Positions 39,499 through 49,596 of a DNA stretch of 64,000 bases are shown one piece after another; within the stretch, counting starts at the first letter, position 1, and each line of letters begins with the position of its first letter. This DNA is from an uncultured Oscillospiraceae bacterium (GTDB lineage: Bacteria; Bacillota; Clostridia; Oscillospirales; Oscillospiraceae). The position numbers and the translations under genes are program-made. The stretch is from the NCBI GenBank assembly GCA_900754965.1, contig CAAEEO010000004.1, forward strand, positions 1 to 64,000. The letters are read 5' to 3'. Under the pieces are notes generated by a model that saw nothing but the letters and a program-made list of their open reading frames with translations, searched no databases and was not told the origin of the DNA.

Positions 39499-40095
39499 AT
39501 GGATCTTTGGGAATTGGAAGGACAGCTCTATGACTCCGGCTTGACCTGCCTGTGCGGCGTGGACGAGGCGGGGAGAGGTTCGCTGGCCGGGCCGGTATGT
39601 GCTGCGGCCTGTATCCTGCCCCGCGGCCTGGAACTGGAAGGGCTGAATGATTCCAAAAAACTGACGGAAAAGCGGCGGGAGAAACTGTTCGAACAAATCA
39701 CGGCTCAGGCAGTCAGCTACGGTATCGCCTTTGCCGAGGTAGAGGAGATCGAGGAACTGAATATTCTGGGCGCCACTTATCTGGCCATGAATCGCGCCAT
39801 TGAAAAACTGTCGGTCAAACCGGAATTGGCGCTGATTGATGGGAATCGGAACACGGGCATCACTGTGCCAAGCCGCACGGTGATCCATGGTGACGGCTTG
39901 TGTGCGGACATTGCGGCAGCGTCCATTTTGGCGAAAGTGACCCGAGACCGGTACATGGTAGAGTTGGCAGCGCAGTACCCGCAGTATGGATTTGACCGCC
40001 ATAAGGGATATGGCACACAGGCACATTACGCAGCCATTCGGGAATTTGGGCCGACTCCCGTTCACCGTCCCTCCTTTCTGCGGAAAATGCACTGA
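39499..40095 (+). CDS. rnhB: Ribonuclease HII
   Basis: A 198-residue enzyme removing ribonucleotides and RNA primers from DNA. The DEAGRG active-site motif lies in CGVDEAGRGSLAGPV near residue 22, with further family phrases LNDSKKLTEKRRE and HGDGLCADIAAASILAKVTRD. One base separates it from the rbgA stop. Confidence 0.96.
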   Translation: MDLWELEGQLYDSGLTCLCGVDEAGRGSLAGPVCAAACILPRGLELEGLNDSKKLTEKRREKLFEQITAQAVSYGIAFAEVEEIEELNILGATYLAMNRAIEKLSVKPELALIDGNRNTGITVPSRTVIHGDGLCADIAAASILAKVTRDRYMVELAAQYPQYGFDRHKGYGTQAHYAAIREFGPTPVHRPSFLRKMH

Positions 40096-40096
40096 T

Positions 40097-40447
40097 ATGG
40101 ATTTTAGAAAACTCATCGGCAGCGAGGGGGAGAGCCTGGCTGCCCGTTATTTGAAACGGCAGGGGTACACGATCGTGGGCCAAAATTTTTCCTGCCGATA
40201 CGGGGAAATTGATGTAATCGCCCGCCGGGGTGCCTATATCGTTTTCGTTGAGGTCAAAACGCGGAAAAATGATGCTTTTGCCCAGCCGCGGGAGTTCGTG
40301 ACCCCGGCAAAACAGGAGCGGATTCGTAAAACGGCGCTGCTCTGGCTGCAGCAAAATGACCTGGATCTGCAGCCCCGGTTCGATGTGATCGAAATTCTGG
40401 GCGAAGGGAAACACCCGGAAATCCGGCATTTGGAAAATGCGTTTTAA
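40097..40447 (+). CDS. YraN/UPF0102 family endonuclease-like protein
   Basis: A 116-residue protein of the restriction-endonuclease-like fold: GSEGESLAARYLKRQGY, CRYGEIDVIARRG and VFVEVKTRK carry the conserved acidic and Lys residues. Function is not firmly known (a DNA repair or recombination role is suspected). Its start lies 1 base after the rnhB stop. Confidence 0.9.
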   Translation: MDFRKLIGSEGESLAARYLKRQGYTIVGQNFSCRYGEIDVIARRGAYIVFVEVKTRKNDAFAQPREFVTPAKQERIRKTALLWLQQNDLDLQPRFDVIEILGEGKHPEIRHLENAF

Positions 40448-40476
40448 ATTTGGAATATAAAAAAGGGGAATGTGCC

Positions 40477-41958
40477 ATGATGTATACAAGCACCAGAGAC
40501 AGCAGTAAACATGTCAGTGCGGCCCGGGCCATTGCATCCGGTTTGGCGCCGGACGGCGGCCTGTTTGTGCCCGAACAGATTCCCGGCGTGGATCGTGTCG
40601 CGCTGGAACAGCTGTGCGGCCTGGACTACCAGGGACGAGCCGTGGCCATTATGGAGCGGTTTCTGGAAGATTTTTCCCGGGAAGAGCTGACCCGTTTCGT
40701 GTCGGCAGCCTATGGGGACAATTTTGATGACCGGGCCATTGCTCCGGTTCGATTCCTGGGGGAAGATACCGGGGTCCTGGAGCTGTATCACGGTCCCACC
40801 TGTGCGTTCAAGGATATGGCGCTGCAGATGCTGCCCCATTTGCTGACGGCCTCCCTGCAAAAATGCGGGGAAGAGCGGAAAGTCTGCATTCTGGTGGCTA
40901 CCTCCGGAGATACCGGCAAAGCGGCGCTGGAGGGTTTTGCAGATGTGGACCGGACGAAGATCCTGGTATTTTACCCCCGGGATGGCGTTTCTGATGTGCA
41001 GAAACTTCAGATGACTTCTCAGCGGGGAGAAAATGTGGGCGTTTGCGCCGTGGCGGGTAATTTTGACGATGCCCAGACCGGCGTCAAGCAGATTTTCGGC
41101 AATGAAACGCTGGCGGCCGCGCTGTCTGAACGGGGTTGGTTCCTGTCCTCTGCAAACTCCATCAACTGGGGGCGCCTGCTGCCTCAGGTGGTGTATTATT
41201 TCTCTGCCTACTGCGACTGTGTGAATGCAGGAAAAATTCAGTTGGGTGATCCGCTGCACTTTGTAGTGCCTACCGGAAACTTCGGAGATATCCTTGCCGG
41301 ATGGTATGCCGGGCAAATGGGTCTGCCGGTGGGGAAACTGATCTGCGCTTCCAATGCCAACAATGTGCTGACTGATTTTATCCGTACCGGAACCTATGAC
41401 CGGAACAGAGCCTTCCATACCACCACGTCCCCCTCCATGGATATTCTGGTTTCCAGCAACCTGGAACGGCTGCTGTACTGCCTGTCCGGCGACGCGTCCC
41501 TGGTGGCAGGGTATATGCAGCAGCTCAAGGAGCAGGGGAACTATACGGTGACTCCGGAGATCCGGAAAGCAGTTGCAGAGCAGTTCTGGGCCGGATGCTG
41601 CGATGATGCGGGAACGGCGCGGACGATCCGGGAGGTCTATGAGCAGGATGGCTACCTGATGGATACCCATACCGCTGTGGCCTGGGATGTACTGCGGCAG
41701 TACCGCAGTGAAACGGGGGATCTGGCCCCCGCCGTGGTGCTGTCCACGGCCAGTCCGTTCAAATTCAGCGACAGTGTGCTGGCGGCTCTGGGCGAACCCA
41801 GTGATGCGCCGGGCACGGTGCTGTTGGAGCGGCTTGCAGAAAAGACCGGTGTGCCGGCACCGGCGCCTTTGGCGGCACTGGACCGCCGGACCGTGCGTTT
41901 CACCGAGTGTGTGGAAAAAGAAGAGATGCTGCGTCAGGTGGATGCTTTTTTGAAGTGA
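40477..41958 (+). CDS. thrC: Threonine synthase
   Basis: A 493-residue PLP enzyme that makes threonine from O-phosphohomoserine. The PLP Lys is in GPTCAFKDMALQ near residue 110, with the pyrophosphate-type loop TSGDTGKAALEGF near 146 and VPTGNFGDILAGWYAG near 267. Start at ATG 40477 after AAAGGGG (a second ATG follows directly). Length is normal. It follows yraN closely and may be cotranscribed with it. Confidence 0.95.
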   Translation: MMYTSTRDSSKHVSAARAIASGLAPDGGLFVPEQIPGVDRVALEQLCGLDYQGRAVAIMERFLEDFSREELTRFVSAAYGDNFDDRAIAPVRFLGEDTGVLELYHGPTCAFKDMALQMLPHLLTASLQKCGEERKVCILVATSGDTGKAALEGFADVDRTKILVFYPRDGVSDVQKLQMTSQRGENVGVCAVAGNFDDAQTGVKQIFGNETLAAALSERGWFLSSANSINWGRLLPQVVYYFSAYCDCVNAGKIQLGDPLHFVVPTGNFGDILAGWYAGQMGLPVGKLICASNANNVLTDFIRTGTYDRNRAFHTTTSPSMDILVSSNLERLLYCLSGDASLVAGYMQQLKEQGNYTVTPEIRKAVAEQFWAGCCDDAGTARTIREVYEQDGYLMDTHTAVAWDVLRQYRSETGDLAPAVVLSTASPFKFSDSVLAALGEPSDAPGTVLLERLAEKTGVPAPAPLAALDRRTVRFTECVEKEEMLRQVDAFLK

Positions 41959-41981
41959 CACCTGCATCATGACAGGATATG

Positions 41982-42004
41982 TAGGGGCGGGGAACCGCCC
42001 CTGC
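41982..42004. repeat. GC-rich inverted repeat after thrC
   Basis: Arms GTAGGGGCGG/CCGCCCCTGC (nine matching pairs) around a short loop, between the convergent thrC and DUF1540 genes. It lacks a clear T run. It may act as a weak bidirectional terminator or be one copy of a dispersed repeat. Confidence 0.4.
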
Positions 42005-42010
42005 CCAGGG

Positions 42011-42193
42011 TCAGTCGCAGATGCAGTTGCCCTTGCTCCGGAAGGTGGAGCAGTAGGTCTCGGTCTGTGTGGTGGCCCGCTTGTTTTCTACGGAGATGGA
42101 TTTTGCGGTGCATTTGCAGCCGTCCTGGTTGTAGGTGCAGTTGGTCACATCGCAGCCGATGACCTGATTGCAATTCTGTTTGGAAGTAGACAT
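42011..42193 (-). CDS. DUF1540 Cys-rich small protein
   Basis: A 60-residue protein with eight Cys residues in two clusters (IGCDVTNCTYNQDGCKC and YCSTFRSKGNCICD), as in DUF1540, which probably binds metal. Proteins of this family are common in spore-forming Clostridia; function unknown. An AGGAGTG site precedes the ATG. It is convergent with thrC and divergent from the metallophosphoesterase. Confidence 0.88.
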   Translation of the reverse strand: MSTSKQNCNQVIGCDVTNCTYNQDGCKCTAKSISVENKRATTQTETYCSTFRSKGNCICD

Positions 42194-42293
42194 GATTGAA
42201 CACTCCTGTCATTTTTTTGAAGGTCTCATGGAAAACAGAAGAGACCTGTGAGAATAATTTACCCGGGATGACCGGAAATATGCGAGGGATGGA

Positions 42294-42986
42294 ATGGCGT
42301 TGTATGCAATCGGCGACCTGCACTTGTCCATTGGAACGGGAAAGTCCATGGAAGTATTCGGCGGGCGCTGGAATAACTATATGGAAAAACTGAAAGCGGG
42401 ATTTGCCTGCGTGCAGCCGGAAGATACCGTGGTGCTGTGCGGTGATCTGGCCTGGGGAATGACCCTGGAACAGGCCCGGGAGGAATTTGCCTGGATCAAC
42501 GACCTTCCGGGAAAAAAGATCCTTTTGAAAGGAAACCATGACTATTGGTGGACGACGGTGTCCAAGGCGAAAGCGGCCTTTCAGGAGTACGGATTTCATG
42601 ACATGGAGATCCTGCACAACAACTGCCATTTTTATGGAGAGGATATTGCCATCTGCGGCACCAGAGGATGGTTTTTTGAAGAGGAAAAGGGCGATGCCCA
42701 TGATAAAAAGGTGATGCACCGGGAGATCATGCGTCTGGAAACGTCCCTGAAAGCGGCGGGAGACCGAAAAAAATATGTGTTCCTGCACTATCCGCCCAAA
42801 TACCAGAATTATGAATGTCCGGAGATCCTGGAGTTGTTTCGGCAGTATGAGGTCCCTCTTTGCGTGTATGGACATATCCACGACAAAGGCTGTGCCTATG
42901 CCTTTACCGGGACCCACGAAAACACCCGGTATCAGCTGGTTTCTGCGGACCATGTCTGGTTTATCCCACAGAAAATTGTGGACTGA
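42294..42986 (+). CDS. Metallophosphoesterase
   Basis: A 230-residue calcineurin-like hydrolase with the metal-binding series YAIGDLHLS (residues 4-12), VVLCGDLAWG near 50, LLKGNHDYWW near 77 and YGHIHDKG near 195. Substrate unknown. It is close to a family of predicted phosphohydrolases in Firmicutes. The start lies in a GC-rich leader with an AGGGATGG site. Confidence 0.9.
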   Translation: MALYAIGDLHLSIGTGKSMEVFGGRWNNYMEKLKAGFACVQPEDTVVLCGDLAWGMTLEQAREEFAWINDLPGKKILLKGNHDYWWTTVSKAKAAFQEYGFHDMEILHNNCHFYGEDIAICGTRGWFFEEEKGDAHDKKVMHREIMRLETSLKAAGDRKKYVFLHYPPKYQNYECPEILELFRQYEVPLCVYGHIHDKGCAYAFTGTHENTRYQLVSADHVWFIPQKIVD

Positions 42987-43010
42987 TTGTAAAAACATCG
43001 AAATTTTCAT

Positions 43011-43038
43011 TGATTTTACCAAATGGTGTGATATAATA
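43011..43038 (+). promoter_or_regulatory. Promoter of tig
   Basis: TTGATT (43011-43016) and TATAAT (43033-43038) with a 16-base spacer, followed by an 80-base leader to the trigger factor start. Confidence 0.65.
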
Positions 43039-43119
43039 TCATGGCTGTAAACTTGTTTACGGCTGATTACGTGTGTGATTTTGCCCAAGGCAAACAGATA
43101 CATAGGAGGAGTCAACCCC

Positions 43120-44463
43120 ATGAATTTTAAAAATTTTGAGAAACAGACCGAAAAAAGCACCGTGACCTTTCAGGTAGAAGTGGATGGCGAAGCATTCGAG
43201 AAAGCCGTCGCCGCAGCCTATCAGAAAAACAAAAAAGATATCTTCATTCAGGGATTCAGAAAGGGTAAGGCTCCCCGTGCCATCGTGGAAGGCATGTACG
43301 GCAAGGACGTTTTCTATGAAGACGCTGTCAATGAGATTGCTTACGATGCATTTGAGTATGGTGTGAAAGAGAGCGGCGCCGAGACCATCGGTATCCCCAC
43401 CATCACCGATTACGATGTGGCAGACGATAAGACCTGCACTATTTCCTTTGTTGTGGATGTGTACCCCGAAGTCGCCCTGGGTGAGTACAAGGGCCTGAGC
43501 GCTCCCCACCAGTTCGTGGAGATCACCGACGAGGATGTGGAGAAGGAAATCAACAATGTCCGCGAGCGCAATGCCCGCATCAACACCGTTGAGCGCGAGG
43601 CACAGATGGGCGATACCGCTGTGATCGACTTTGAAGGCTTTGTCAATGGCGAGGCTTTTGAAGGCGGCTCCGGCAAGGAATACGGCCTGAAACTGGGCTC
43701 CGGCACTTTCATCCCCGGCTTTGAAGAGCAGCTGGTGGGTCTGAAGGCTGGCGAGGATAAGGATGTTGTCGTGACCTTCCCCGAGGACTATGCAGAAGAG
43801 CTGGCTGGCAAAGAGGCCACTTTCCGCTGCCATGTCTGCGAAGTGAAAGAGACCGAGCTGCCTGCACTGGACGATGAGTTCGTGAAGGACGTTTCCGAGT
43901 TCGACACCGTGGAAGAGTACAAGAACGATATCCGCGAGAAGATGAAGAACAGCCGTCAGGCACAGGCTGACGACGAGTTCCACGGCCGTCTGCTGACCGC
44001 TGCTATCGACAATATGCAGGTGGTGGTTCCCGAGGCACTGGTTCAGGAGAAACTGGACGAGATTGCCAATAACTACGCTCAGAACTTCGGCCTGGGCAAC
44101 ATCTCCAAGGCACAGTTCGTGCAGATGATGGGCATGACCGAGGAGATGTTCGATCAGTTCACCCGTCCCAACGCTGAGCACAACGCAAAAGTTGACCTGC
44201 TGCTGCGCGCGGTGGCAGAGAAAGAGGCTCTGGAGGCTACCGACGAGGATCTGGACGAACTGTTCGGTGAGATCGCCGAGGCTTACCACATGGATGTGGA
44301 AGAAGTGAAGAAGAATGTGGACATGGACGCCGCAAAGAAAGACGTCAAGTTCCGCAAAGCTGCTGAGCTGATCTACGAGACTGGCACCGATCTGCCCTGG
44401 TCTGAGGACAACGCAGTGGAAGAGATCGTCAAAGCTGCAGCAGCCGAGGCCGACGCAGAATAA
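43120..44463 (+). CDS. tig: Trigger factor (ribosome-associated chaperone)
   Basis: A 447-residue chaperone. The ribosome-binding tail (FRKGKAPR signature, residues about 42-50), the FKBP-like prolyl isomerase domain (VIDFEGFVNGEAFEGG near 170) and the helical C-terminal domain are in the usual order. The ATG at 43120 follows AGGAGG; the longer frame from 43075 includes the leader. Codon use is of the high-expression type. It precedes clpP, clpX and lon, a common Firmicutes order. Confidence 0.96.
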   Translation: MNFKNFEKQTEKSTVTFQVEVDGEAFEKAVAAAYQKNKKDIFIQGFRKGKAPRAIVEGMYGKDVFYEDAVNEIAYDAFEYGVKESGAETIGIPTITDYDVADDKTCTISFVVDVYPEVALGEYKGLSAPHQFVEITDEDVEKEINNVRERNARINTVEREAQMGDTAVIDFEGFVNGEAFEGGSGKEYGLKLGSGTFIPGFEEQLVGLKAGEDKDVVVTFPEDYAEELAGKEATFRCHVCEVKETELPALDDEFVKDVSEFDTVEEYKNDIREKMKNSRQAQADDEFHGRLLTAAIDNMQVVVPEALVQEKLDEIANNYAQNFGLGNISKAQFVQMMGMTEEMFDQFTRPNAEHNAKVDLLLRAVAEKEALEATDEDLDELFGEIAEAYHMDVEEVKKNVDMDAAKKDVKFRKAAELIYETGTDLPWSEDNAVEEIVKAAAAEADAE

Positions 44464-44523
44464 AAAACAGCGCACCCGGCTATGCTCTCTTGGATAAGTT
44501 AGTACGATAAAAGGAGAGTTATC

Positions 44524-45105
44524 ATGAGTTTAGTTCCTTATGTTGTTGAGCAGACCTCCCGCGGGGAGCGTTCTTACGACATTTTTTCCCGGCTGCTGAA
44601 TGACCGGATCATTTTCCTGGGGGAGGAAGTCAATGACACCACCGCAGGACTGATTGTGGCCCAGCTGCTGTACCTGGAGAGCCAGGACCCGGACAAAGAC
44701 ATTCAGTTTTACATCAATTCCCCTGGCGGGAGCGTGACGGCTGGCATGGCGATTTATGACACCATGCAGTATGTCAAGTGTGATGTGTCCACCATCTGCG
44801 TGGGAATGGCTGCATCCATGGGCGCTTTCCTGCTGTCCAGCGGTGCAAAGGGAAAACGGATGGCACTGCCGAATTCCTGCATCATGATCCATCAGCCTTC
44901 CGGCGGATTCCAGGGGCAGGCAACGGATATCCAGATCCACACGGAGTATATCCTGAAGACTAAGCAGCGCCTGAATGAGATCATGGCTGCCAATACCGGC
45001 CGGACTCTTGAGGAAGTGCGGAACGCCACGGAGCGTGACAACTTCCTGACCTCGGAGGAGGCCCTTGCGTTTGGCCTGGTAGATAAGGTCATTACGAAAC
45101 GATAA
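44524..45105 (+). CDS. clpP: ATP-dependent Clp protease proteolytic subunit
   Basis: A 193-residue serine protease. The catalytic Ser is in MAASMGAFLLSSG near residue 97, His in IMIHQPSGG near 122 and Asp in NTGRTLEEVRNATERDNF near 171. It forms a 14-subunit chamber fed by ClpX, encoded next. An AAAGGAGAG site precedes the ATG. Confidence 0.97.
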   Translation: MSLVPYVVEQTSRGERSYDIFSRLLNDRIIFLGEEVNDTTAGLIVAQLLYLESQDPDKDIQFYINSPGGSVTAGMAIYDTMQYVKCDVSTICVGMAASMGAFLLSSGAKGKRMALPNSCIMIHQPSGGFQGQATDIQIHTEYILKTKQRLNEIMAANTGRTLEEVRNATERDNFLTSEEALAFGLVDKVITKR

Positions 45106-45208
45106 ACCAGTTTTCGGGGGATTGGGAATAATCCCCCGAAATTTGTATTTTTTCAAATCCGCTCCCGTAAGACAGAGTTGTCTCGGGAAAGAATGGAGTG
45201 ATTCCCAA

Positions 45209-46471
45209 ATGGCAAGTAGTGAAGATAAAACCATCAGATGTTCGTTTTGCGGAAAGCCCCAGGCGGTGGTGGACCGCTTGATCGCCGGCAACGGCGTGTA
45301 TATCTGCAACGAGTGCGTGCATCTGTGCATGGAACTGATGCAGGAAGACCTGTATGAGGACGGCGAGCGGGAGCGTGGCAGCATCGATCTGGATGCAGAA
45401 AAACTGCCCACGCCCATGGAAATGAAGGCCCGTATGGATGAGTATATCATCGGTCAGGATGAGGCAAAAGTCGCGCTGGCGGTGGCTGTGTATAACCATT
45501 ATAAGCGGATCTTGTATGGAGAGAGCAGCGATGTGGAACTGCAGAAGAGCAATATTCTGCTCATCGGTCCCACCGGCTCCGGCAAGACTCTGTTTGCACA
45601 GACACTGGCGAAAATGCTGGATGTGCCCTTTGCCATTGCCGATGCCACCACTTTGACTGAGGCGGGCTATGTGGGCGAAGATGTGGAGAACATTCTCCTG
45701 AAACTGCTCCAGGCCGCGGATTTCGATGTAGACCGGGCAGAGCAGGGCATCATTTATATCGATGAGCTGGATAAAATTGCACGAAAGAGTGAAAATACTT
45801 CTATCACCCGGGATGTATCCGGTGAGGGCGTGCAGCAGGCATTGCTGAAACTGTTGGAGGGAACCGTGGCAAATGTGCCTCCCCAGGGCGGGAGAAAACA
45901 CCCCCAGCAGGAATTTATCCAGGTGGATACTACCAATATCCTGTTCATCTGCGGCGGCGCATTCGATGGTTTGGAGAAGATCATCGAGCAGCGCATGGAT
46001 CAGAAGACCATGGGATTCGGCGCAGAGATCCGCAGTAAAAAAGAGCAGAACACGGGAGAGATTTTCCAGCATGTGCAGCAGCACGACCTGCTGAAGTTCG
46101 GCATCATTCCGGAGCTGATTGGTCGGATGCCGGTGCTTACCAGTCTGCGCAGCCTTTCCCGGGAGGATCTGATCCGGGTGCTGACGGAGCCCAAAAATGC
46201 GCTGACCAAACAGTATCAGGCCATGCTCGGCTATGACGATGTGGAATTGGAGTTTGAGCGGGAGGCATTGGGTGCCATCGCGGATAAGGCCATTGCCATG
46301 AACATCGGCGCCAGAGGATTGCGCAGCGTGATGGAAAAGCTGATGATGCACATCATGTTCACTGTGCCCTCGGACAAAACGATCCGGAAAGTGATCGTGA
46401 CCCGGGCCTGCGTGGAGGATGGAACGGAACCGACCATCCTGCGCAGAGAGCAGGGGGAAACAGAGGACTAA
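45209..46471 (+). CDS. clpX: ATP-dependent Clp protease ATP-binding subunit ClpX
   Basis: A 420-residue unfoldase. The N-terminal zinc domain has CSFCGK and CNECVHLC, Walker A is GPTGSGKT near residue 117, Walker B IIYIDELDK near 183, and the C-terminal sensor and ClpP-binding parts follow. The ATG at 45209 fits the family start (MASSEDKTIRCSFCGK). It recognises tagged proteins for ClpP. Confidence 0.97.
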   Translation: MASSEDKTIRCSFCGKPQAVVDRLIAGNGVYICNECVHLCMELMQEDLYEDGERERGSIDLDAEKLPTPMEMKARMDEYIIGQDEAKVALAVAVYNHYKRILYGESSDVELQKSNILLIGPTGSGKTLFAQTLAKMLDVPFAIADATTLTEAGYVGEDVENILLKLLQAADFDVDRAEQGIIYIDELDKIARKSENTSITRDVSGEGVQQALLKLLEGTVANVPPQGGRKHPQQEFIQVDTTNILFICGGAFDGLEKIIEQRMDQKTMGFGAEIRSKKEQNTGEIFQHVQQHDLLKFGIIPELIGRMPVLTSLRSLSREDLIRVLTEPKNALTKQYQAMLGYDDVELEFEREALGAIADKAIAMNIGARGLRSVMEKLMMHIMFTVPSDKTIRKVIVTRACVEDGTEPTILRREQGETED

Positions 46472-46503
46472 GAGCCAAAAGGCATAAGCCCTTGTAAAAT
46501 GGG

Positions 46504-46535
46504 ATGGGACGGGGCACGGCTCCGTCCCATTTTTT
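46504..46535 (+). terminator. Terminator after clpX
   Basis: Nine-bp stem ATGGGACGG/CCGTCCCAT (46504-46512 with 46522-46530) and six T residues, so lon is probably transcribed separately or by read-through. Confidence 0.8.
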
Positions 46536-46586
46536 CATAGCCTGCCGGAATGGCAGAGAAGAGATCGTCCCAAGGAGGGAAACAAA

Positions 46587-48994
46587 ATGGAAGAGATCCA
46601 GTTTACAGAAACCAAACGGATGCCGCTGCTGCCAATCCGGGGCATTTCCGTATTTCCGGGCACCATGCTCACGTTTGATGTGGAGCGTCCGGCGTCCAAA
46701 GCGGCCCTGCAGGCGGCCATGGCGGGGGATCAGATCATTTTCCTCACAGCCCAGAAAGATGCCACGGTAGAGGAACCGGGAGAAGAAGATATTTACACCA
46801 TCGGCACCATTTGCCGGGTCAAGCAGATTCTGCGTACCCCGGGGATCAAAACCGTGCGGGTGTTGGTAGACGGTTTGGCGCGGGGAAAAATGGAGGGTAT
46901 GCTCCACAGCCTGGCCTGCAGCTATGCGGATGTAATCGGCCTGCCGGATGAAGGAGAAGAAGATCCCATTCTGGCAGAGGCGCTGCTGCGTCGATGCAGT
47001 GCGCAGTTTACGGAATACGCAGAGGCTACCGGTACCATTGCCCAGGAGAGTTTCATGTTTGTGGTCACCTGCCAGGAACCTGCCCTGGTGGCGGATGTGA
47101 TTGCCCAGAGCATTTATCTCAAGCCGGAAGAAAAACAGGCGCTTTTGGAAGAAACGATGCCGTCCCGGCGTTTGGGACTGCTTTCGGACCTGTTGGAGCG
47201 GGAGATTCAGGTGGCCCGTATCGAGCAGACCATTGAAAGCGCCACCCAGGAACGGATGAGCCAGTCTCAGCGGGAATTTTATCTCCGGGAACAGATGCGG
47301 GCAATCCAGAGTGAACTGGGAGAGGGCGAGTTCGGAGATGACGAGGAGATCGCCGCCTACCGAAAAAAATCCTGGCGCTGCAGCTGAAACCGGAAATCGA
47401 GGAAAAGCTGCTCAAAGAAGTCACCCGCTTGTCCAAGCAGCCCATGGGGTCCTCGGAGGCATCTGTTCTGCGCAGCTATCTGGATGTTTGCCTGGAACTG
47501 CCCTGGAATCAGTATAGCGAGGAAGAATTGGACATTGAGAAGGCCAGAAAGATTCTGGATGAGGATCACTTTGGTCTGGACCAGGTGAAGGAGCGGGTCA
47601 TTGAATTCTTGGCGGTGCGCCAGCTGGCACCGGAATTGAAAGGCAGCGTCCTGTGCCTGGTGGGGCCTCCGGGTACCGGCAAAACCAGCGTTGCGATGAG
47701 CATTGCCCGGGCGATGAACCGGAAATTGTGCCGGGTTTCTCTGGGTGGTGTGCATGACGAGGCAGAAATCCGCGGCCATCGGAAGACGTATATCGGCTCC
47801 ATGCCCGGCCGCATCATTACCGGGATGCAGCAGGCCGGTACCATGAATCCGGTCATGGTTTTGGACGAGATCGACAAAATGGGTTCGGACTATAAGGGCG
47901 ATCCCTCTTCGGCGATGTTGGAAGTGTTTGACTATGAGCAGAACGATCAGTTCCGGGATAATTTCCTGGAGATCCCCTTTGATTTGTCCTCTGTCATGTT
48001 CATTACCACGGCAAACTCCCTGGACAATGTTCCCCGGCCTTTGCTGGACCGGATGGAAGTCATCGAATTGAGCAGCTATACCGATGAGGAAAAGCTGCAT
48101 ATCGCAAAAGAGCATCTGCTTGCCAAGCAGCGGAAGAAACACGGCCTGAAGGCCTCTCAGCTGAAAATCAGCGATGATGCCATTCGGGAGATCATTGCCC
48201 TGTACACCCGGGAATCCGGTGTGCGTGTTTTGGAGCGGCAGATTGCTGCCATCTGTCGGAAAACGGCAGCAAAGATTGCATCAGGCGCATGCAAATCCGT
48301 TTCTGTCCGGGCCGGCGGCTTGGAAAAATTCCTGGGTGCGCCCAAATACAGCAAGGACCTGCTCTATCCCAGGGATGAGGTGGGCCTGGTGCGTGGTCTG
48401 GCCTGGACCAGTGTGGGCGGTGAAGTGCTGGATGTGGAAGTGAGTGTGGTGGACGGCACCGGAAAGTTGGAACTGACCGGCAATCTGGGCGATGTGATGA
48501 AAGAATCTGCCAAAGCCGCCCTGACTTATATCCGCAGCCGGGCAGAGCTTTTGGGATTGGAAAAGGATTTCTACCAGAAAAAAGATATCCATATCCACTT
48601 CCCGGAGGGCGCCGTGCCCAAGGATGGCCCTTCTGCGGGCATTACCATCTGCATCGGCCTCATTTCCGCACTGACAGGCATCCCTGTGCGCAGGGATGTG
48701 GCCATGACCGGAGAAATCACCCTGCGCGGGCGGATCTTGCCAATCGGCGGTCTGAAAGAAAAGACCATGGCGGCGCTCCGCTCCGGCGTGAGCACGGTGA
48801 TTATCCCGGAGGAAAACCGGAAAGACCTGGAGGAAATCGACCAGGATGTGCGCCGGGCACTGAAATTTGTGACCACGGATCATGTGGATCACATTCTGGA
48901 TGTGGCACTGACGGCTATGCCTATGGCTGTTCCGGCCAAAAAGAGTGCCTCGGGCAGAAAACAGAAACAGAAACCCGTAGAAGTGCGTCAGTGA
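46587..48994 (+). pseudogene. lon: Lon protease gene split by a -1 frameshift
   Basis: The first frame (46587-47387) gives 266 residues: the Lon substrate-binding domain (LLPIRGISVFPGTMLTFDV) and the coiled segment (REFYLREQMRAIQSELGEG), then a stop. The remaining frame, open from the same point, carries LPWNQYSEEELDIEKARKIL, Walker A GPPGTGKTS, Walker B VLDEIDKMG and the protease dyad (KDGPSAGIT Ser; GGLKEK Lys) to 48994. Joined by one base step back at the A7 run near 47363, a normal Lon of about 802 residues results. It could be a real lesion, an assembly error, or frameshifted expression. A TTG at 47429 could start a separate ATPase-protease piece. Confidence 0.88.
47362..47370 (+). other. 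A_AAA_AAA slippery run inside lon
   Basis: Seven consecutive A residues follow CG, read in the first frame as CGA AAA AAA TCC. This is exactly the phase required for -1 slippage, after which translation continues ATC CTG GCG into the full Lon frame. No strong downstream stimulatory structure is evident within 60 bases. Confidence 0.6.
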
Positions 48995-49006
48995 GGGGAG
49001 AAAGAT

Positions 49007-49594
49007 ATGACAGATGTAAACCTGCATAATGTTCAGTTTTTGAAAAGTGTGGTTTCGCCCCGGAATTTTCTGACGGATCGAGTGAGCATCGTCTTTGCCG
49101 GGAAATCCAATGTGGGAAAATCTTCGGTGATCAATCGCCTGCTGAACCGGAAAAACTTTGCCCGGGTGGGGAATACCCCTGGTAAAACCGTGCATATCAA
49201 CTATTTTGATATTGACGGGAAACTCTACTTCGTGGACCTTCCGGGCTATGGATATGCCAATGTGGCCAAGTCCGAGCGGGATCGGTGGGGAAAACTGATG
49301 GAACAGTTTTTTGCGACGGAAGGGACTATCACACTGGGAATCCAGATCGTGGATTCCCGCCATGCGCCCACGGCGGACGATGTGACCATGGCCCGTTGGT
49401 TTATGGATGCAGGCTGTCCCATGATCGTGGTGGCCAACAAAAGTGATAAGCTGAAGAAAAGCGAATATGAACCCAATGTCCAGCGCATTCGGGAGAAACT
49501 GGAATTGCCGGAGGAAACACCGGTATTCCTGTTTTCCGCGGAGAAAGGCACCGGACGGGAGGAACTGCTGGAGTATATGTTCCGGCAGGTGTGA
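49007..49594 (+). CDS. ysxC: Ribosome biogenesis GTP-binding protein YsxC/YihA
   Basis: A 195-residue EngB-family GTPase: G1 GKSNVGKSSVINRLL near residue 30, G3 VDLPGYGYA near 78, G4 VANKSDKLKK near 142. It acts in 50S assembly and commonly follows lon, as here (12 bases after the lon stop). Confidence 0.96.
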   Translation: MTDVNLHNVQFLKSVVSPRNFLTDRVSIVFAGKSNVGKSSVINRLLNRKNFARVGNTPGKTVHINYFDIDGKLYFVDLPGYGYANVAKSERDRWGKLMEQFFATEGTITLGIQIVDSRHAPTADDVTMARWFMDAGCPMIVVANKSDKLKKSEYEPNVQRIREKLELPEETPVFLFSAEKGTGREELLEYMFRQV

Positions 49595-49596
49595 AC

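Noticed and set aside
40444..41970. 508-aa minus-strand open frame
   Set aside because: Antisense to thrC, with His/Arg/Gln-rich composition typical of a shadow frame.
41982..42004. GC-rich inverted repeat as a REP-like element
   Set aside because: Only one copy is visible in this window, so a repeat family cannot be supported; kept only as an inverted repeat.
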